From Kitasatospora sp. MAA4 (GTDB lineage: Bacteria > Actinomycetota > Actinomycetes > Streptomycetales > Streptomycetaceae): a stretch of DNA of 64,000 nucleotides. The stretch lies in the NCBI RefSeq assembly GCF_029893355.1, contig NZ_JARZAI010000015.1, forward strand, positions 124,001 to 188,000. Direction: 5' to 3'. Below are positions 35,217-43,650 of this stretch, one piece after another. The notes below the pieces were generated by a model, which was not told where the DNA came from, did not search any database, and saw only the letters and a program-made list of their open reading frames with translations. Made by a program: the position numbers and the translations under genes. How positions within the stretch are numbered: the stretch's first letter is position 1; every line of letters begins with the position of its first letter.

Positions 35217-35846
35217 ATGGACGCGATGCGAGTGTCGGAACTCACCGAGCAGCTCACCTTCGACAGCGGCGCACCGGTCGGCGGACGGCTGGGCGGCCCG
35301 AGCGCCGGCTCGGGCCTGCTCGCGGCGACCCGCGCCTTCGCCGGGGCGCTGCGCGGCTCGGTCACCCGGCGCTCCGCCCGCGGGCTGCTGCTGGTCGGCA
35401 CCCCGCAGCACGAACCGTGGCACCTGGCCGCGCACCTGCGCGACGAGGCGTCCTGGTCCGGCGCGCCGCTGCTGGCCCCGGCGCTGGTGCGGCACGAGGT
35501 CCCGGCCGGGGCGCCCGCGCACCTGCGGCACGACCTGCGGCGGCTGGCGCAGGCGCGGCGCGGCGAGACGGTGCTGGTGGTCACACCGGTGGCGGCCGAC
35601 GCCGTCCTGCTGGACCGGGTGCAGGACGCCCGGCGCGCCGGGGCGACGGTGCTGGCGCTGGAGGCGGGCGACCCGGAGCTGTCGGCGCTCGCGCACGAGA
35701 GCCTGACGGTGGACAGCCCGGACGAGCCGGGCTTCGACCTGGTCCAGCACCTGGTCAGCGCGGCGGCCGGGGAACGGCGGCGGGCCGGCTCGCGGCTCTC
35801 CCGGCTGCTGGCGACCTTCAGCACCGAGCCGGTCAACCGCTGGTAG
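35217..35846 (+). CDS. Conserved-looking hypothetical protein
   Basis: 209 residues; start uncertain between ATG 35217 and ATG 35226, neither with a good RBS. The protein looks soluble and alternates strands and helices: RGLLLVGTPQHEPWHLAAHLRD, then GETVLVVTPVAADAVLLDRV and GATVLALEAGDPELS, reminiscent of a Rossmann- or SIS-like fold. No family is claimed. The third-position GC pattern supports it as coding. Confidence 0.65.
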   Translation: MDAMRVSELTEQLTFDSGAPVGGRLGGPSAGSGLLAATRAFAGALRGSVTRRSARGLLLVGTPQHEPWHLAAHLRDEASWSGAPLLAPALVRHEVPAGAPAHLRHDLRRLAQARRGETVLVVTPVAADAVLLDRVQDARRAGATVLALEAGDPELSALAHESLTVDSPDEPGFDLVQHLVSAAAGERRRAGSRLSRLLATFSTEPVNRW

Positions 35847-35913
35847 CCGACCTGCGGCGGGCGTGGCGAAATCCCGTTGCCCGCAGCGGCCGGCCCGCGC
35901 ATCATGACCTCAC

Positions 35914-37239
35914 GTGAGCGACGACAGCCGAAGTACCCGTCCCAGCCTGTTCGGCAGGATCCGCCCGGATCTGTCCCCCTGGCGCACCTCCCGCGACTTC
36001 CGGCTGCTCTGGGGCTCGGGCTGCGTCTCCTCCTTCGGCAGCTTCCTCACCTACGTCGCCGTCCCGTTGCAGGTCAAGGACCTCACCGGCTCCTACCTTG
36101 CGGTCGGCCTGATCGGCGCGGTCGAACTGCTGCCGCTGATCTTCTTCGGACTCTGGGGCGGCGCGCTGGCCGATGCGCTGGACCGGCGCAAGCTGGTGCT
36201 GGCCTCCGAGGCGGGACTCGGCCTGCTGTCCGCGCTGCTGCTGGTCAACGCGCTGCTGCCGCACCCCGTGCTCTGGCCGATCTACCTGGTCGCCGCGCTG
36301 GTCGCGGCCGTGGACGGCCTCCAGCGCCCGGCGCTGGACACCCTCGTCCCGCGGATCGTCGAGCACGACCAGATGACCGCCGCCTTCGCGCTGATCTCGC
36401 TCTACCGCAGCACGAGTTCGGTGCTCGGCCCGGCACTGGCCGGGTTCGTCGTGGCGTTCGCGGGCGTGCAGACCGCGTACGCGCTGGACGTCGCCACGTT
36501 CGCCGTCTCGCTGCTGCTGCTCGCGCGGCTCAGCGCGGTGCCGCCGCCCAGCGGCGCTTCGAGGCCGTCCGTCGCGGCGATCGTCGCGGGCGTGAAGTAC
36601 GCCTGGAGCCGTCCGGAACTGCTGGGCACCTACGTGGTCGACATCGTCGCGATGTTCTTCGCGTTCCCCGTCGCGATCTTCCCGTTCCTCGCCGACGACC
36701 TGCACGCGCACTGGGCGCTGGGCCTGCTGTACGGCGCGTCGGCGGTCGGCGCGCTGCTGGTCTCGGCGACCAGCGGGTGGGCGTCCGGGGTGCACCGGCA
36801 CGGGCGGATGGTGGTGCTGGCGGCGCTCGGCTGGGGCGCAGCAATGGCGCTGGCCGGGCTGGTGGGCAACCTCTGGCTGGTGCTGTTCTTCCTGGCGGTG
36901 GCGGGCGGCGCCGACATGATCAGCGGGATGGGCCGGTCGACCATCTGGAACCAGTCGATCCCGGACGAGCTGCGCGGCCGGCTGGCCGGCGTGGAGCTGC
37001 TGAGCTACTCGGTGGGGCCGCAGCTCGGCCAGGTCCGGGCCGGCGGTATGGCCGGGACGGTCGGGGTGCGCGGCTCGATCTGGATGGGCGGGCTGGCCTG
37101 CGTGGCCGGGGTGCTCGGACTGGCCGCCGTGCTGCCGAAGCTGCTCGCCTACGACTCCCGCACCGACCCGCACGCGGCGGCCGTCCGCGCCCAGCGGGAG
37201 CGGACGGCCGAAGCCACCGAGGTGGCCCCGGCAGCCTGA
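35914..37239 (+). CDS. MFS exporter (EntS-like)
   Basis: 441 residues, GTG start with no strong RBS. About 12 membrane helices. The pattern RTSRDFRLLWGSGCVSSFGSFLTYVAVPLQV and GLWGGALADALDRRKLVLAS fits MFS_3/EntS-type exporters, and SIPDELRGRLAGVELLSYS is the matching C-half loop. Substrate unknown, possibly siderophore-like. Confidence 0.88.
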   Translation: MSDDSRSTRPSLFGRIRPDLSPWRTSRDFRLLWGSGCVSSFGSFLTYVAVPLQVKDLTGSYLAVGLIGAVELLPLIFFGLWGGALADALDRRKLVLASEAGLGLLSALLLVNALLPHPVLWPIYLVAALVAAVDGLQRPALDTLVPRIVEHDQMTAAFALISLYRSTSSVLGPALAGFVVAFAGVQTAYALDVATFAVSLLLLARLSAVPPPSGASRPSVAAIVAGVKYAWSRPELLGTYVVDIVAMFFAFPVAIFPFLADDLHAHWALGLLYGASAVGALLVSATSGWASGVHRHGRMVVLAALGWGAAMALAGLVGNLWLVLFFLAVAGGADMISGMGRSTIWNQSIPDELRGRLAGVELLSYSVGPQLGQVRAGGMAGTVGVRGSIWMGGLACVAGVLGLAAVLPKLLAYDSRTDPHAAAVRAQRERTAEATEVAPAA

Positions 37240-37246
37240 CGCCGGC

Positions 37247-37483
37247 TCAGTCCCGGTCCTCCCCCTCCTCGGCGGGGCGGTCGTGCCAGCGCGGGTCGTT
37301 CTGCCACTCCCGGTTGCGCTCCGCCGCGATCTCCAGCGCGTGCGCGGCCTCCTCGCGGGTGGCGTACGGGCCCAGCCGGTCCTTGGCCGGGCACTCCGGT
37401 CCCTCCTCGACCTTGCCGTGCTTGACGCAGTAGAACCACTCGCCCGGCTTTCCGGTGGGCTTGCGGCCGAATCCCAGGGGCAT
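37247..37483 (-). CDS. Small conserved-type protein with an SPOR-like core
   Basis: 78 residues, ATG at 37483 with GAGGAAGAGG upstream. It reads GEWFYCVKHGKVEEGPECPAK then a stretch LGPYATREEAAHALEIA, which resembles the short SPOR-like fold common in small actinobacterial proteins. Two Cys may bind a metal. Convergent with the MFS gene (7 bp gap) and divergent from map. Function unknown. Confidence 0.75.
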   Translation of the reverse strand: MPLGFGRKPTGKPGEWFYCVKHGKVEEGPECPAKDRLGPYATREEAAHALEIAAERNREWQNDPRWHDRPAEEGEDRD

Positions 37484-37564
37484 GGGCCTCTTCCTCTCGT
37501 TCGGGGAGATCATTCCCGGCCGTCCTTCTCGCACACACAACCGGGGTGGAACAGGCCTGCGGGA

Positions 37565-37570
37565 TAGAAT
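37565..37570 (+). promoter_or_regulatory. Putative -10 of a leaderless map transcript
   Basis: TAGAAT ends 7 nt before the map ATG; no Shine-Dalgarno sequence is present. The spacing predicts a transcript starting at the ATG. Confidence 0.55.
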
Positions 37571-37577
37571 CGCGGCC

Positions 37578-38426
37578 ATGGCTCACCTCGTTCCCGGCAC
37601 CCAGTCCCCCGTCCGCAAGGTTCCGGCGCACATCGCCCGTCCGGAGTACGTCGGCAAGCCCGCGCCGACGCCGTACACCGGGCCCGAGGTGCAGACGGCC
37701 GAGACCATCGACAAGATGCGGATCGCCAGCCGGATCGCCGCGCAGGCGATGGCCGAGGCCGCGAAGCTGATCGCGCCGGGTGTCACCACCGACGAACTGG
37801 ACGCCGTCGCCCACGCGTACATGTGCGACCACGGCGCCTACCCGTCCGACCTCGGCTACCGCGGCTTCCCGAAGTCGATCTGCACCTCCGTCAACGAGGT
37901 CATCTGCCACGGCATCCCGGACTCGACGGTCCTTCAGGACGGCGACATCGTCAACATCGACGCCACCGCCTACATCCACGGGGTGCACGGCGACCTGAAC
38001 GCCACCTACCTGTGCGGCGACGTCGACGAGGAGTCGCGGCTGCTGGTGGAGCGCACCCGGGAGTCGCTCGACCGGGCGATCAAGGCGGTCAAGCCCGGCC
38101 GCCAGATCAACGTGATCGGCCGGGTCATCGAGTCCTACGCCAAGCGCTTCGACTACGGCGTGGTCCGGGACTTCACCGGCCACGGGATCAACACGTCGTT
38201 CCACTCCGGCCTGATCGTCCCGCACTACGACAGCGAGCGGGCCACCGAGGTGATCAAGCCCGGGATGACCTTCACCATCGAGCCGATGCTCACCCTGGGC
38301 ACCTACGACTACGAGATCTGGCCGGACGGCTGGACCGTGGTCACCAAGGACCGCAAGCGCACCGCGCAGTTCGAGCACACGCTGGTGGTCACGGCCGACG
38401 GTGCCGAGGTCCTCACCCTCCCCTGA
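37578..38426 (+). CDS. map: Type I methionine aminopeptidase
   Basis: 282 residues. The pita-bread fold motifs are clear: DLGYRGFPKSICTSVNEVICHGIP, metal ligands Asp in GDIVNID and GVHGDLNAT, His in TGHGI, and Glu in FTIEPM and AQFEHT. An N-terminal extension of about 40 residues with a PxxP-like stretch (RPEYVGKPAPTPYTGPEV) is typical of actinobacterial type Ic enzymes. It removes the initiator Met from nascent proteins. No RBS, but a -10 at leaderless spacing. Confidence 0.95.
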   Translation: MAHLVPGTQSPVRKVPAHIARPEYVGKPAPTPYTGPEVQTAETIDKMRIASRIAAQAMAEAAKLIAPGVTTDELDAVAHAYMCDHGAYPSDLGYRGFPKSICTSVNEVICHGIPDSTVLQDGDIVNIDATAYIHGVHGDLNATYLCGDVDEESRLLVERTRESLDRAIKAVKPGRQINVIGRVIESYAKRFDYGVVRDFTGHGINTSFHSGLIVPHYDSERATEVIKPGMTFTIEPMLTLGTYDYEIWPDGWTVVTKDRKRTAQFEHTLVVTADGAEVLTLP

Positions 38427-38441
38427 AGCTCGGGGCTTGAC

Positions 38442-38461
38442 GGCTGATCAGCTGATCAGCC
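38442..38461. terminator. 20-bp perfect palindrome between convergent genes
   Basis: GGCTGATCAGCTGATCAGCC is fully self-complementary and overlaps the stop codon of the leftward prim-pol-like gene, 15 bp after the map stop. It can form a hairpin in both transcripts; a protein-binding site is an alternative. Confidence 0.5.
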
Positions 38462-39163
38462 GATCAGCCACTGCTCCTCGGCGACCGCGCCGACCTCGGT
38501 GCACGCGTCCGTCAGCACGTCCAGCACGCGCAGCGAGTCCGGCAGCGGCTGCTCGGGGCCGCGCAGCCAGCGCACCTCGGAGCCGTCCGGCAGCGCGGCC
38601 GGGGGCAGCAGGGTGTACGAGCCGCGGCAGTGCCAGCGCAGGCCGGGGTGCTCGGAGACGGTGTCCGGGTGGGTGTCCAGCGCGCTGGACCACCACTCGT
38701 CCTCGTCGGCGGGGGTGCCGCGGGTGGCGGTGAAGAAGAGGTAGCGCTCCTCGCCGACCGCCGCCACCGGCCCCTCGACGCCCGCCTCGGTCAGCCGCTC
38801 CAGCGCCAGCCGTCCGGCCGAGGCCGGCACGTCCAGGACGTCGTGGGCCCGCCCGGTGGCGGTGATGAAGTTGGCCTGCGGATCACGGGACAGCCAGCGG
38901 GCGAGCTGCTCGGCGTCGGTGGTCGCCTGGGACTGCCAGGCGAACGAGACCGGGTGCTGGGCGGGGGCCGGACAGCCGACCCGGTCGCAGGAGCAGCGAT
39001 GGCCGGCCGGATGGGCGGCGGGGGCGAGCGGGAAGCCGGCCCGCACGGCGGCGAGCAGCAGATCGAGTCGGGCCGCCGGGGAGGTCGCGGCGTAGGCATC
39101 CGTTCCGGTGCGCTGCCGATCGCGTCGCTGCCACCACGTGGTCCACCTGCTGCTGGCTTCCAT
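38456..39163 (-). CDS. Bifunctional primase/polymerase N-terminal-domain-like protein
   Basis: 235 residues, ATG at 39163 with AAGGGGA upstream. The sequence RAGFPLAPAAHPAGHRCSCDRVGCPAPAQHP, seen in two halves, followed by SRDPQANFITATGRAHDVLDVPA is the pattern of actinobacterial prim-pol N-terminal domain proteins. The chromosomal stand-alone copies lack the helicase part. The acidic catalytic residues are not all obvious (only the Asp in DVLDVPA), so enzymatic activity is uncertain. Confidence 0.7.
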   Translation of the reverse strand: MEASSRWTTWWQRRDRQRTGTDAYAATSPAARLDLLLAAVRAGFPLAPAAHPAGHRCSCDRVGCPAPAQHPVSFAWQSQATTDAEQLARWLSRDPQANFITATGRAHDVLDVPASAGRLALERLTEAGVEGPVAAVGEERYLFFTATRGTPADEDEWWSSALDTHPDTVSEHPGLRWHCRGSYTLLPPAALPDGSEVRWLRGPEQPLPDSLRVLDVLTDACTEVGAVAEEQWLIG

Positions 39164-39495
39164 CGGTCCCCTTTCGCACCTGCTGTGTCTGGGTGGCACA
39201 GCGCTCGACGCACATCCGACGCAACGTCCCGCGCCACCCGCTGCTTCCCCGGGAGCGCAAGGTCGATCGGCCGGGCGGCCGGAGCCGGGGTCACCGGTCG
39301 GCCAACGCCTGGTCCACTGTGCGGAACGCGAGAACGGAGCTCGGCGGGCAGGCGCAGTTCTGCGCGCCACCCGGCCCGCACGGGGCCGCTGACCCGGGTG
39401 AACCCCGAGGGCGTACTGAGCAGGATAAGGGAGCGCCGGGCTACTGCGGACCCGGGGGTTTGGGTCCGTACCCGATCAGGTGCGAAGCTGGGCGA
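39164..39495. other. 332-bp intergenic region
   Basis: The gap lies between the divergent prim-pol-like gene and a small rightward gene and probably holds both promoters. No hairpin, repeat or coding frame of the local type was recognised in it. Confidence 0.4.
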
Positions 39496-39714
39496 ATGAG
39501 GAGTGCGGACACCGAATTCGTGGGCGGGCCGTTGGACGGGCAGGTGCTGCCGATCCTGCTGTCCCCGTTTCACGGCGTACCCAAGGTCTACCGGGTCCCG
39601 GTACCCGCGCACGGGGACGTGCCGGCCCAGACGCTGCGCTACGTCCGGGCCAAGGAGTACGACGCCAAGGGACGCTCCCGGTGGCGGTACGAGTACGCAC
39701 CGCCACTGGAATAG
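39496..39714 (+). CDS. Small conserved-type hypothetical protein
   Basis: 72 residues, ATG at 39496 with only a weak upstream AAG. It begins with a FVGGPLDGQ motif found in many short actinobacterial proteins and ends RYVRAKEYDAKGRSRWRYEY. Soluble, beta-rich. Function unknown. Confidence 0.7.
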   Translation: MRSADTEFVGGPLDGQVLPILLSPFHGVPKVYRVPVPAHGDVPAQTLRYVRAKEYDAKGRSRWRYEYAPPLE

Positions 39715-39744
39715 ACCACCCCTGTGCTCCTTCTCACCTTCTCC

Positions 39745-40428
39745 TCACGCCTCTTCGGCCAGGATCAGGTAGAGCTTCTTGCGGGCCTCGACGAGGACCG
39801 CGAGCCCCTTGGCGCGCTGCTCCTCGGTGCCGGTGCCCATCACCTGGCGGATCGCCTGCTCGACCGAGGCGAGCGCCTGGCCGACCTCCTGGACCGCCTC
39901 CCAGCCGACCTCGCGGCCGGTCTGCATCCACGGCTCCGCCGGGCCGGCCTCGGCCTCGGTGCGGCCCGCGTCGGTCAGCGTGAACAGCCGCTTGCCGCTG
40001 GACTCCTGAGCGGCGATCAGGCCCTCCTCCTCCAGTAGCTGGAGGGTCGGGTAGACCGAACCCGGGCTGGGGCGCCAGGCGCCGTCGGTCCGCCCACCGA
40101 TCTCGGTGATCATCTCGTAGCCGTGCATCGGCCGGTCCTTGAGCAGCGCGAGCAGCGAGGCACGGACATCCCCGCGCCGCGCCCGCCCGCCGTGCCGCCC
40201 ACGCCCCCGGCCACCGCCGCCGTGCCCGAAGGGCCCACCGCCGAACGGCCCGCCACCGCCGAACGGCGGCCCGAACCCCCCGCGCCCGCGCCCCTCGACG
40301 CGCTCTCCCCCTTCTCCCGGCAGCCCGCCGAAGCCCGGCCCGCGCCGCCTGCCCTGTCCACGCCTGCTCCGGCCGCCAGGGCCGAACGAGTACTCCGCGC
40401 GCATGATGCGCACCACCTCTCGGTTCAT
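39745..40428 (-). CDS. PadR-family transcriptional regulator with a Gly-rich N-terminus
   Basis: 227 residues. ATG at 40428 is chosen for its GAGGAAG 8 nt upstream; ATG at 40404 is an alternative. A Gly/Arg/Phe-rich low-complexity segment (about 15-75) precedes the winged helix (about 80-160, LLALLKDRPMHGYEMITEI and WRPSPGSVYPTLQLLEEEGLI), then a helical dimerisation tail. Two CGATATATCG palindromes flank its likely promoter, so it should repress itself. The divergent GNAT gene is a possible second target. Confidence 0.9.
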   Translation of the reverse strand: MNREVVRIMRAEYSFGPGGRSRRGQGRRRGPGFGGLPGEGGERVEGRGRGGFGPPFGGGGPFGGGPFGHGGGGRGRGRHGGRARRGDVRASLLALLKDRPMHGYEMITEIGGRTDGAWRPSPGSVYPTLQLLEEEGLIAAQESSGKRLFTLTDAGRTEAEAGPAEPWMQTGREVGWEAVQEVGQALASVEQAIRQVMGTGTEEQRAKGLAVLVEARKKLYLILAEEA

Positions 40429-40468
40429 CGGCGGTACTTCCTCTCGAAGTACTGTCTCGATGCTTCGA

Positions 40469-40515
40469 CGATATATCGCTAACTGTCGCTCGTCAACGCT
40501 CACCGATATATCGGT
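40469..40515. promoter_or_regulatory. Paired PadR operators over the padR promoter
   Basis: CGATATATCG (40469-40478) and ACCGATATATCGGT (40502-40515) are perfect palindromes with centres 35 bp apart. On the minus strand TTGACG lies between them, followed at 17 nt by TATCGT inside the first palindrome, so repressor binding would block the promoter. Confidence 0.75.
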
Positions 40516-40702
40516 GGCTGTCTTGTGACAGCGAAGTCGGGACGGTTGTCAGCGAAGCCGGGACAACGGCTGCTCGTGTCAGCGATTGCGCGCAACTGGC
40601 ATCTCGTCGGAGCGCGTCTCGATGGTGGCGACGTCAGAAGTCGTTGCCCGCAATGGCCATACGAGGTCATACCGTGTGGCCGAGACGATCAGGAGCCGTT
40701 CC

Positions 40703-41260
40703 ATGCCGGATGAGATCACCGTGCACCCCGTCGCCTGGCCACCTGCTCCGATCAGGACCGAGCGGCTCGTGCTCCGCGAGTCCGAGGCCCGGGACCGTGC
40801 GGCTCTGATCGACCTGTTCGCCTCACCGGAGGTGGGCACCTACGTCGGCGGTGCTCGGCCGCGTGACGAGCTCGAGCGCGCGATGCCCGAGGTGCCGGGG
40901 CAGCGCTTCGGCTTCTTCGTGGTCGAGCTCGACGGGGCGACGATCGGCATGATCACGCTCGATCGGCGCGACGCGGAGCGCAAGGGTCACGTCCGTCCGG
41001 AAGGCGGCGAGCCCGAGCTCGGCTACATGTTCCTGCCGCAGGCGTGGGGGCGCGGGTATGCCACCGAGGCGTGCGCGGCGGTGCTCGGCTGGTTCGCCGA
41101 CGCGCATCCCGGCGAGCCGGTGGTGCTCTCCAGCCAGACCGCCAACGAGGCCTCGGCGCGCGTCGCGGCGAAGCTGGGGTTCACCGAGGTGGAGCGGTTC
41201 GAGGACTACGGCGCCGAGCAGTGGCTCGGCGTGTGGTCCCCGGGCACGATGTCCGATTGA
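40703..41260 (+). CDS. GNAT-family N-acetyltransferase (RimJ/RimL type)
   Basis: 185 residues, ATG after AGGAG. RTERLVLRESEARDRAALIDLF, an acetyl-CoA motif in GYMFLPQAWGRGYATEA and SQTANEASARVAAKLGF mark the RimJ/RimL-like GNAT fold, which acetylates protein N-termini or small amines. Substrate unknown. Divergent from the PadR regulator. Confidence 0.88.
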   Translation: MPDEITVHPVAWPPAPIRTERLVLRESEARDRAALIDLFASPEVGTYVGGARPRDELERAMPEVPGQRFGFFVVELDGATIGMITLDRRDAERKGHVRPEGGEPELGYMFLPQAWGRGYATEACAAVLGWFADAHPGEPVVLSSQTANEASARVAAKLGFTEVERFEDYGAEQWLGVWSPGTMSD

Positions 41261-41270
41261 GCTCATGCCC

Positions 41271-41304
41271 GCAGGGGCGGGTCTCCGCCGAGACCCGCCC
41301 CTGC
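41271..41304. terminator. Bidirectional terminator hairpin
   Basis: Perfect 15-bp stem (41271-41285 with 41290-41304, loop CGCC) between the convergent GNAT and alpha-galactosidase genes. Confidence 0.8.
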
Positions 41305-41315
41305 CGTTCAGTCGA

Positions 41316-43415
41316 TCAGCTCTGCGTCAGGTGATCGAAGTCCACCTCCCCGGTGGTGCCGCCGTTGTTGTTGTGGGCGGTCATGAAGACGCCCGCGTCC
41401 TGGGCGGCCGCGACGCCGGGGACGGTGGCGGTGCCGACCGTCGTCCAGGTGGTGCCGTCGGTGGAGTAGGAGCCGGTGTAGCTGGTGCCGGTCCGCACCA
41501 GCTTCAGCCAGGTCGGGTAACTCGCGGTGCCGAGACCCGAGTTGGAGGGGGAGGAGTTGCTGTTGAGCTGGCCGCTGCCGGTGCTGTCCCACTGCAGGAC
41601 GTAGCCGTTGCCGGGGGTGACCGCGAGGATCAGGTAGCCGGGTGAACTGCCCGGCGCCGTCACGTCGTTGCGGACCATGATGCCCGCCTTGGCCCAACTG
41701 CTGGTGGCGGCCTGGGCGGTGACCTGCACGATGGTGGTGGAGCCGTCGTGCTCGGCGCCGTGCTGGTAGACGGCGCTGTACTCGTCCGTGCTGCCCCAGG
41801 CGTCGGCGCCGCCGCCGAGGAGGCCGAGGCGGGTGCCGGACTGCCCGAAGACCGCCGTGGTGTCGCTGTAGGTCAGGTACGGCGCATGCACCGGGGCGGC
41901 GATCCGGACGGTGCCCGGCGAGTCGGCCGCGGTGCTGCCGCCGCTCCAGCGGGCGGTGGCCGTCCCGGTCAGCGTGTCGGTCTCGATCGGCGCGGTCAGC
42001 ACGGTCGGCGCGGTGATCCGGAACGCCGCGATGGCCATGTGGCCCGGGCGCACGGTGCCGAATCCGGTGGCGGTGAGCGGCTCGACCTTCCAGCCGGCCG
42101 GCGTGTTCAGCCCGAGGGTGACCTGGCCGACCGCCGAGCTGCCGTTGTTGGTGAAGGCCGAGGTCACGGTGGCCGTGGCGCCGTCCAACTGGGCCGGGAT
42201 CGCGGTGTTCAGTGCGATGCTCGGCGCGTACTGGCCGGGCTTGTCGGTCTTCGCCACCCGGTAGAGGACGGTTCCGTGGCCCGGGACGGCGGCGCTGATG
42301 GTGCCCGGCGACTCGGTGGTCGCCTTGCTCCACAGGTCGCGCAGCGTGTAGCCCTTGGCCGCGCCCAGGCCGACCGCCTGGGCGGTGGTGCTGATCGTGG
42401 CCGTCGTCGCGTTCTCGTTGAACAGGGCGACCGCGACGCTGCCGTCCGCGAGCGGCTTGGCGAGCACGTCCAGGCCGCCGCTGTGCGCGATCTCCACGCC
42501 CTGCTTGCCCAGCGGATCCTGGTCGACCGCGATGACGTCGCGGTTGGTGTAGATCGCCATGGTCTGCGGGGTCGCGGCGCGCAGGTCGGCGCCCGAGATC
42601 AGCGGCGCGGCCATCGCGGCCCAGAGCGAGAACTCGGACCGGTCCTCGGTCGGCGTCATGCCGTTGCCGACCTCCAGCATGTCCGGGTCGTTCCAGGCGC
42701 CCGGTCCGGCGCCGGCCGCCAGCGCGACGTTGGTGTGGAAGTTGCCGAGCATCGAGCCGAAGTCGGCGCTGATGTCACCGGTGGTGCGCCACAGGTTGCC
42801 GACGCCCGCGCCCCAGGAGGCGACGTTCTCGTTGCCCCAGTTGCAGAGCGAGTAGACGATCGGCCGGCCGGTCCTGGCCAGCGCCGCGCCCATCGCCTTG
42901 TAGCGCTGCTGGCCGGGGACGTTCTGGTTGTAGCAGTTGTCGTACTTGAGGTAGTCCACGCCCCAGGACGCGAACGAAGCGGCGTCCGCGTCCTCGTGGC
43001 CGAGGCTGCCCGGGTAGCCGGCGCAGGTCATCGTGCCGGCGCTCTCGTAGATGCCGAGCTTGAGGCCCTTGCTGTGCACGTACGCGGCGACGCCGGTGAT
43101 GCCGTCCGGGAACTTGACCGGGTCGGGGACCAGGTTGCCGGCCGCGTCCCGGGACTTGCCCATCCAGCAGTCGTCGATGTTGACGTACTGGTAGCCGGCC
43201 TGCTGCATGCCGCTGGCGACCAGCTTGTCGGCGATCTGCTCGACCAGCTTCTCGCTGACGTCGCAGCCGAAGGTGTTCCAGTCGTTCCAGCCCATCGGGG
43301 GCGTCTTCGCCAGCCCGTTGTCCAGTGCGGCCGCCGGTGTCGCCGCCGCCGTGACGACGGTCAGCGGCACCGCCGTCATCGCGGCGGCGAGCAGCGCGGC
43401 CCACGCCTTCTTCAT
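41316..43415 (-). CDS. Secreted GH27 alpha-galactosidase with C-terminal binding domain
   Basis: 699 residues, ATG after CAGGAGA; signal peptide about 1-30. GH27 motifs: PPMGWNDWNTFGC (39-51), YVNIDDCW, DYLKYDNC with nucleophile Asp159, and the acid/base segment WNDPDML (241-247). After the barrel and its C-terminal beta domain comes an NEW3/NPCBM-associated-like segment (about 395-500), then a LamG-like beta-sandwich (about 510-699). It should remove terminal alpha-galactosyl residues from plant oligo- or polysaccharides outside the cell. GGAATCAAAATTCC at 43469-43482 upstream is a small palindrome of unknown role. Confidence 0.93.
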   Translation of the reverse strand: MKKAWAALLAAAMTAVPLTVVTAAATPAAALDNGLAKTPPMGWNDWNTFGCDVSEKLVEQIADKLVASGMQQAGYQYVNIDDCWMGKSRDAAGNLVPDPVKFPDGITGVAAYVHSKGLKLGIYESAGTMTCAGYPGSLGHEDADAASFASWGVDYLKYDNCYNQNVPGQQRYKAMGAALARTGRPIVYSLCNWGNENVASWGAGVGNLWRTTGDISADFGSMLGNFHTNVALAAGAGPGAWNDPDMLEVGNGMTPTEDRSEFSLWAAMAAPLISGADLRAATPQTMAIYTNRDVIAVDQDPLGKQGVEIAHSGGLDVLAKPLADGSVAVALFNENATTATISTTAQAVGLGAAKGYTLRDLWSKATTESPGTISAAVPGHGTVLYRVAKTDKPGQYAPSIALNTAIPAQLDGATATVTSAFTNNGSSAVGQVTLGLNTPAGWKVEPLTATGFGTVRPGHMAIAAFRITAPTVLTAPIETDTLTGTATARWSGGSTAADSPGTVRIAAPVHAPYLTYSDTTAVFGQSGTRLGLLGGGADAWGSTDEYSAVYQHGAEHDGSTTIVQVTAQAATSSWAKAGIMVRNDVTAPGSSPGYLILAVTPGNGYVLQWDSTGSGQLNSNSSPSNSGLGTASYPTWLKLVRTGTSYTGSYSTDGTTWTTVGTATVPGVAAAQDAGVFMTAHNNNGGTTGEVDFDHLTQS

Positions 43416-43650
43416 GCCATCTCCTGGGTGGTGAGAGGTGCTCGGGAGGGGTGCTGGTGCGGAGCAAGGGAATCAAAATTCCACATCATCGGTCAATAAC
43501 TAACACTCAATTACGAGCCATCGCGCGCAGAGTCGGCAGAATCACCCAAACTCAAACAGCCGAATCTGGCATCGATCACCGTTCGAGCAATGGGTACGAT
43601 GGCGAACTCCTGTGTGAGCACAGGGTCGGAGACACAACGGGGTGGGGATC

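Noticed and set aside
34899..35905. Long overlapping frames around the small membrane protein and the hypothetical gene
   Set aside because: They extend through noncoding sequence without RBS; only the 60-residue and 209-residue parts show sensible composition and starts.
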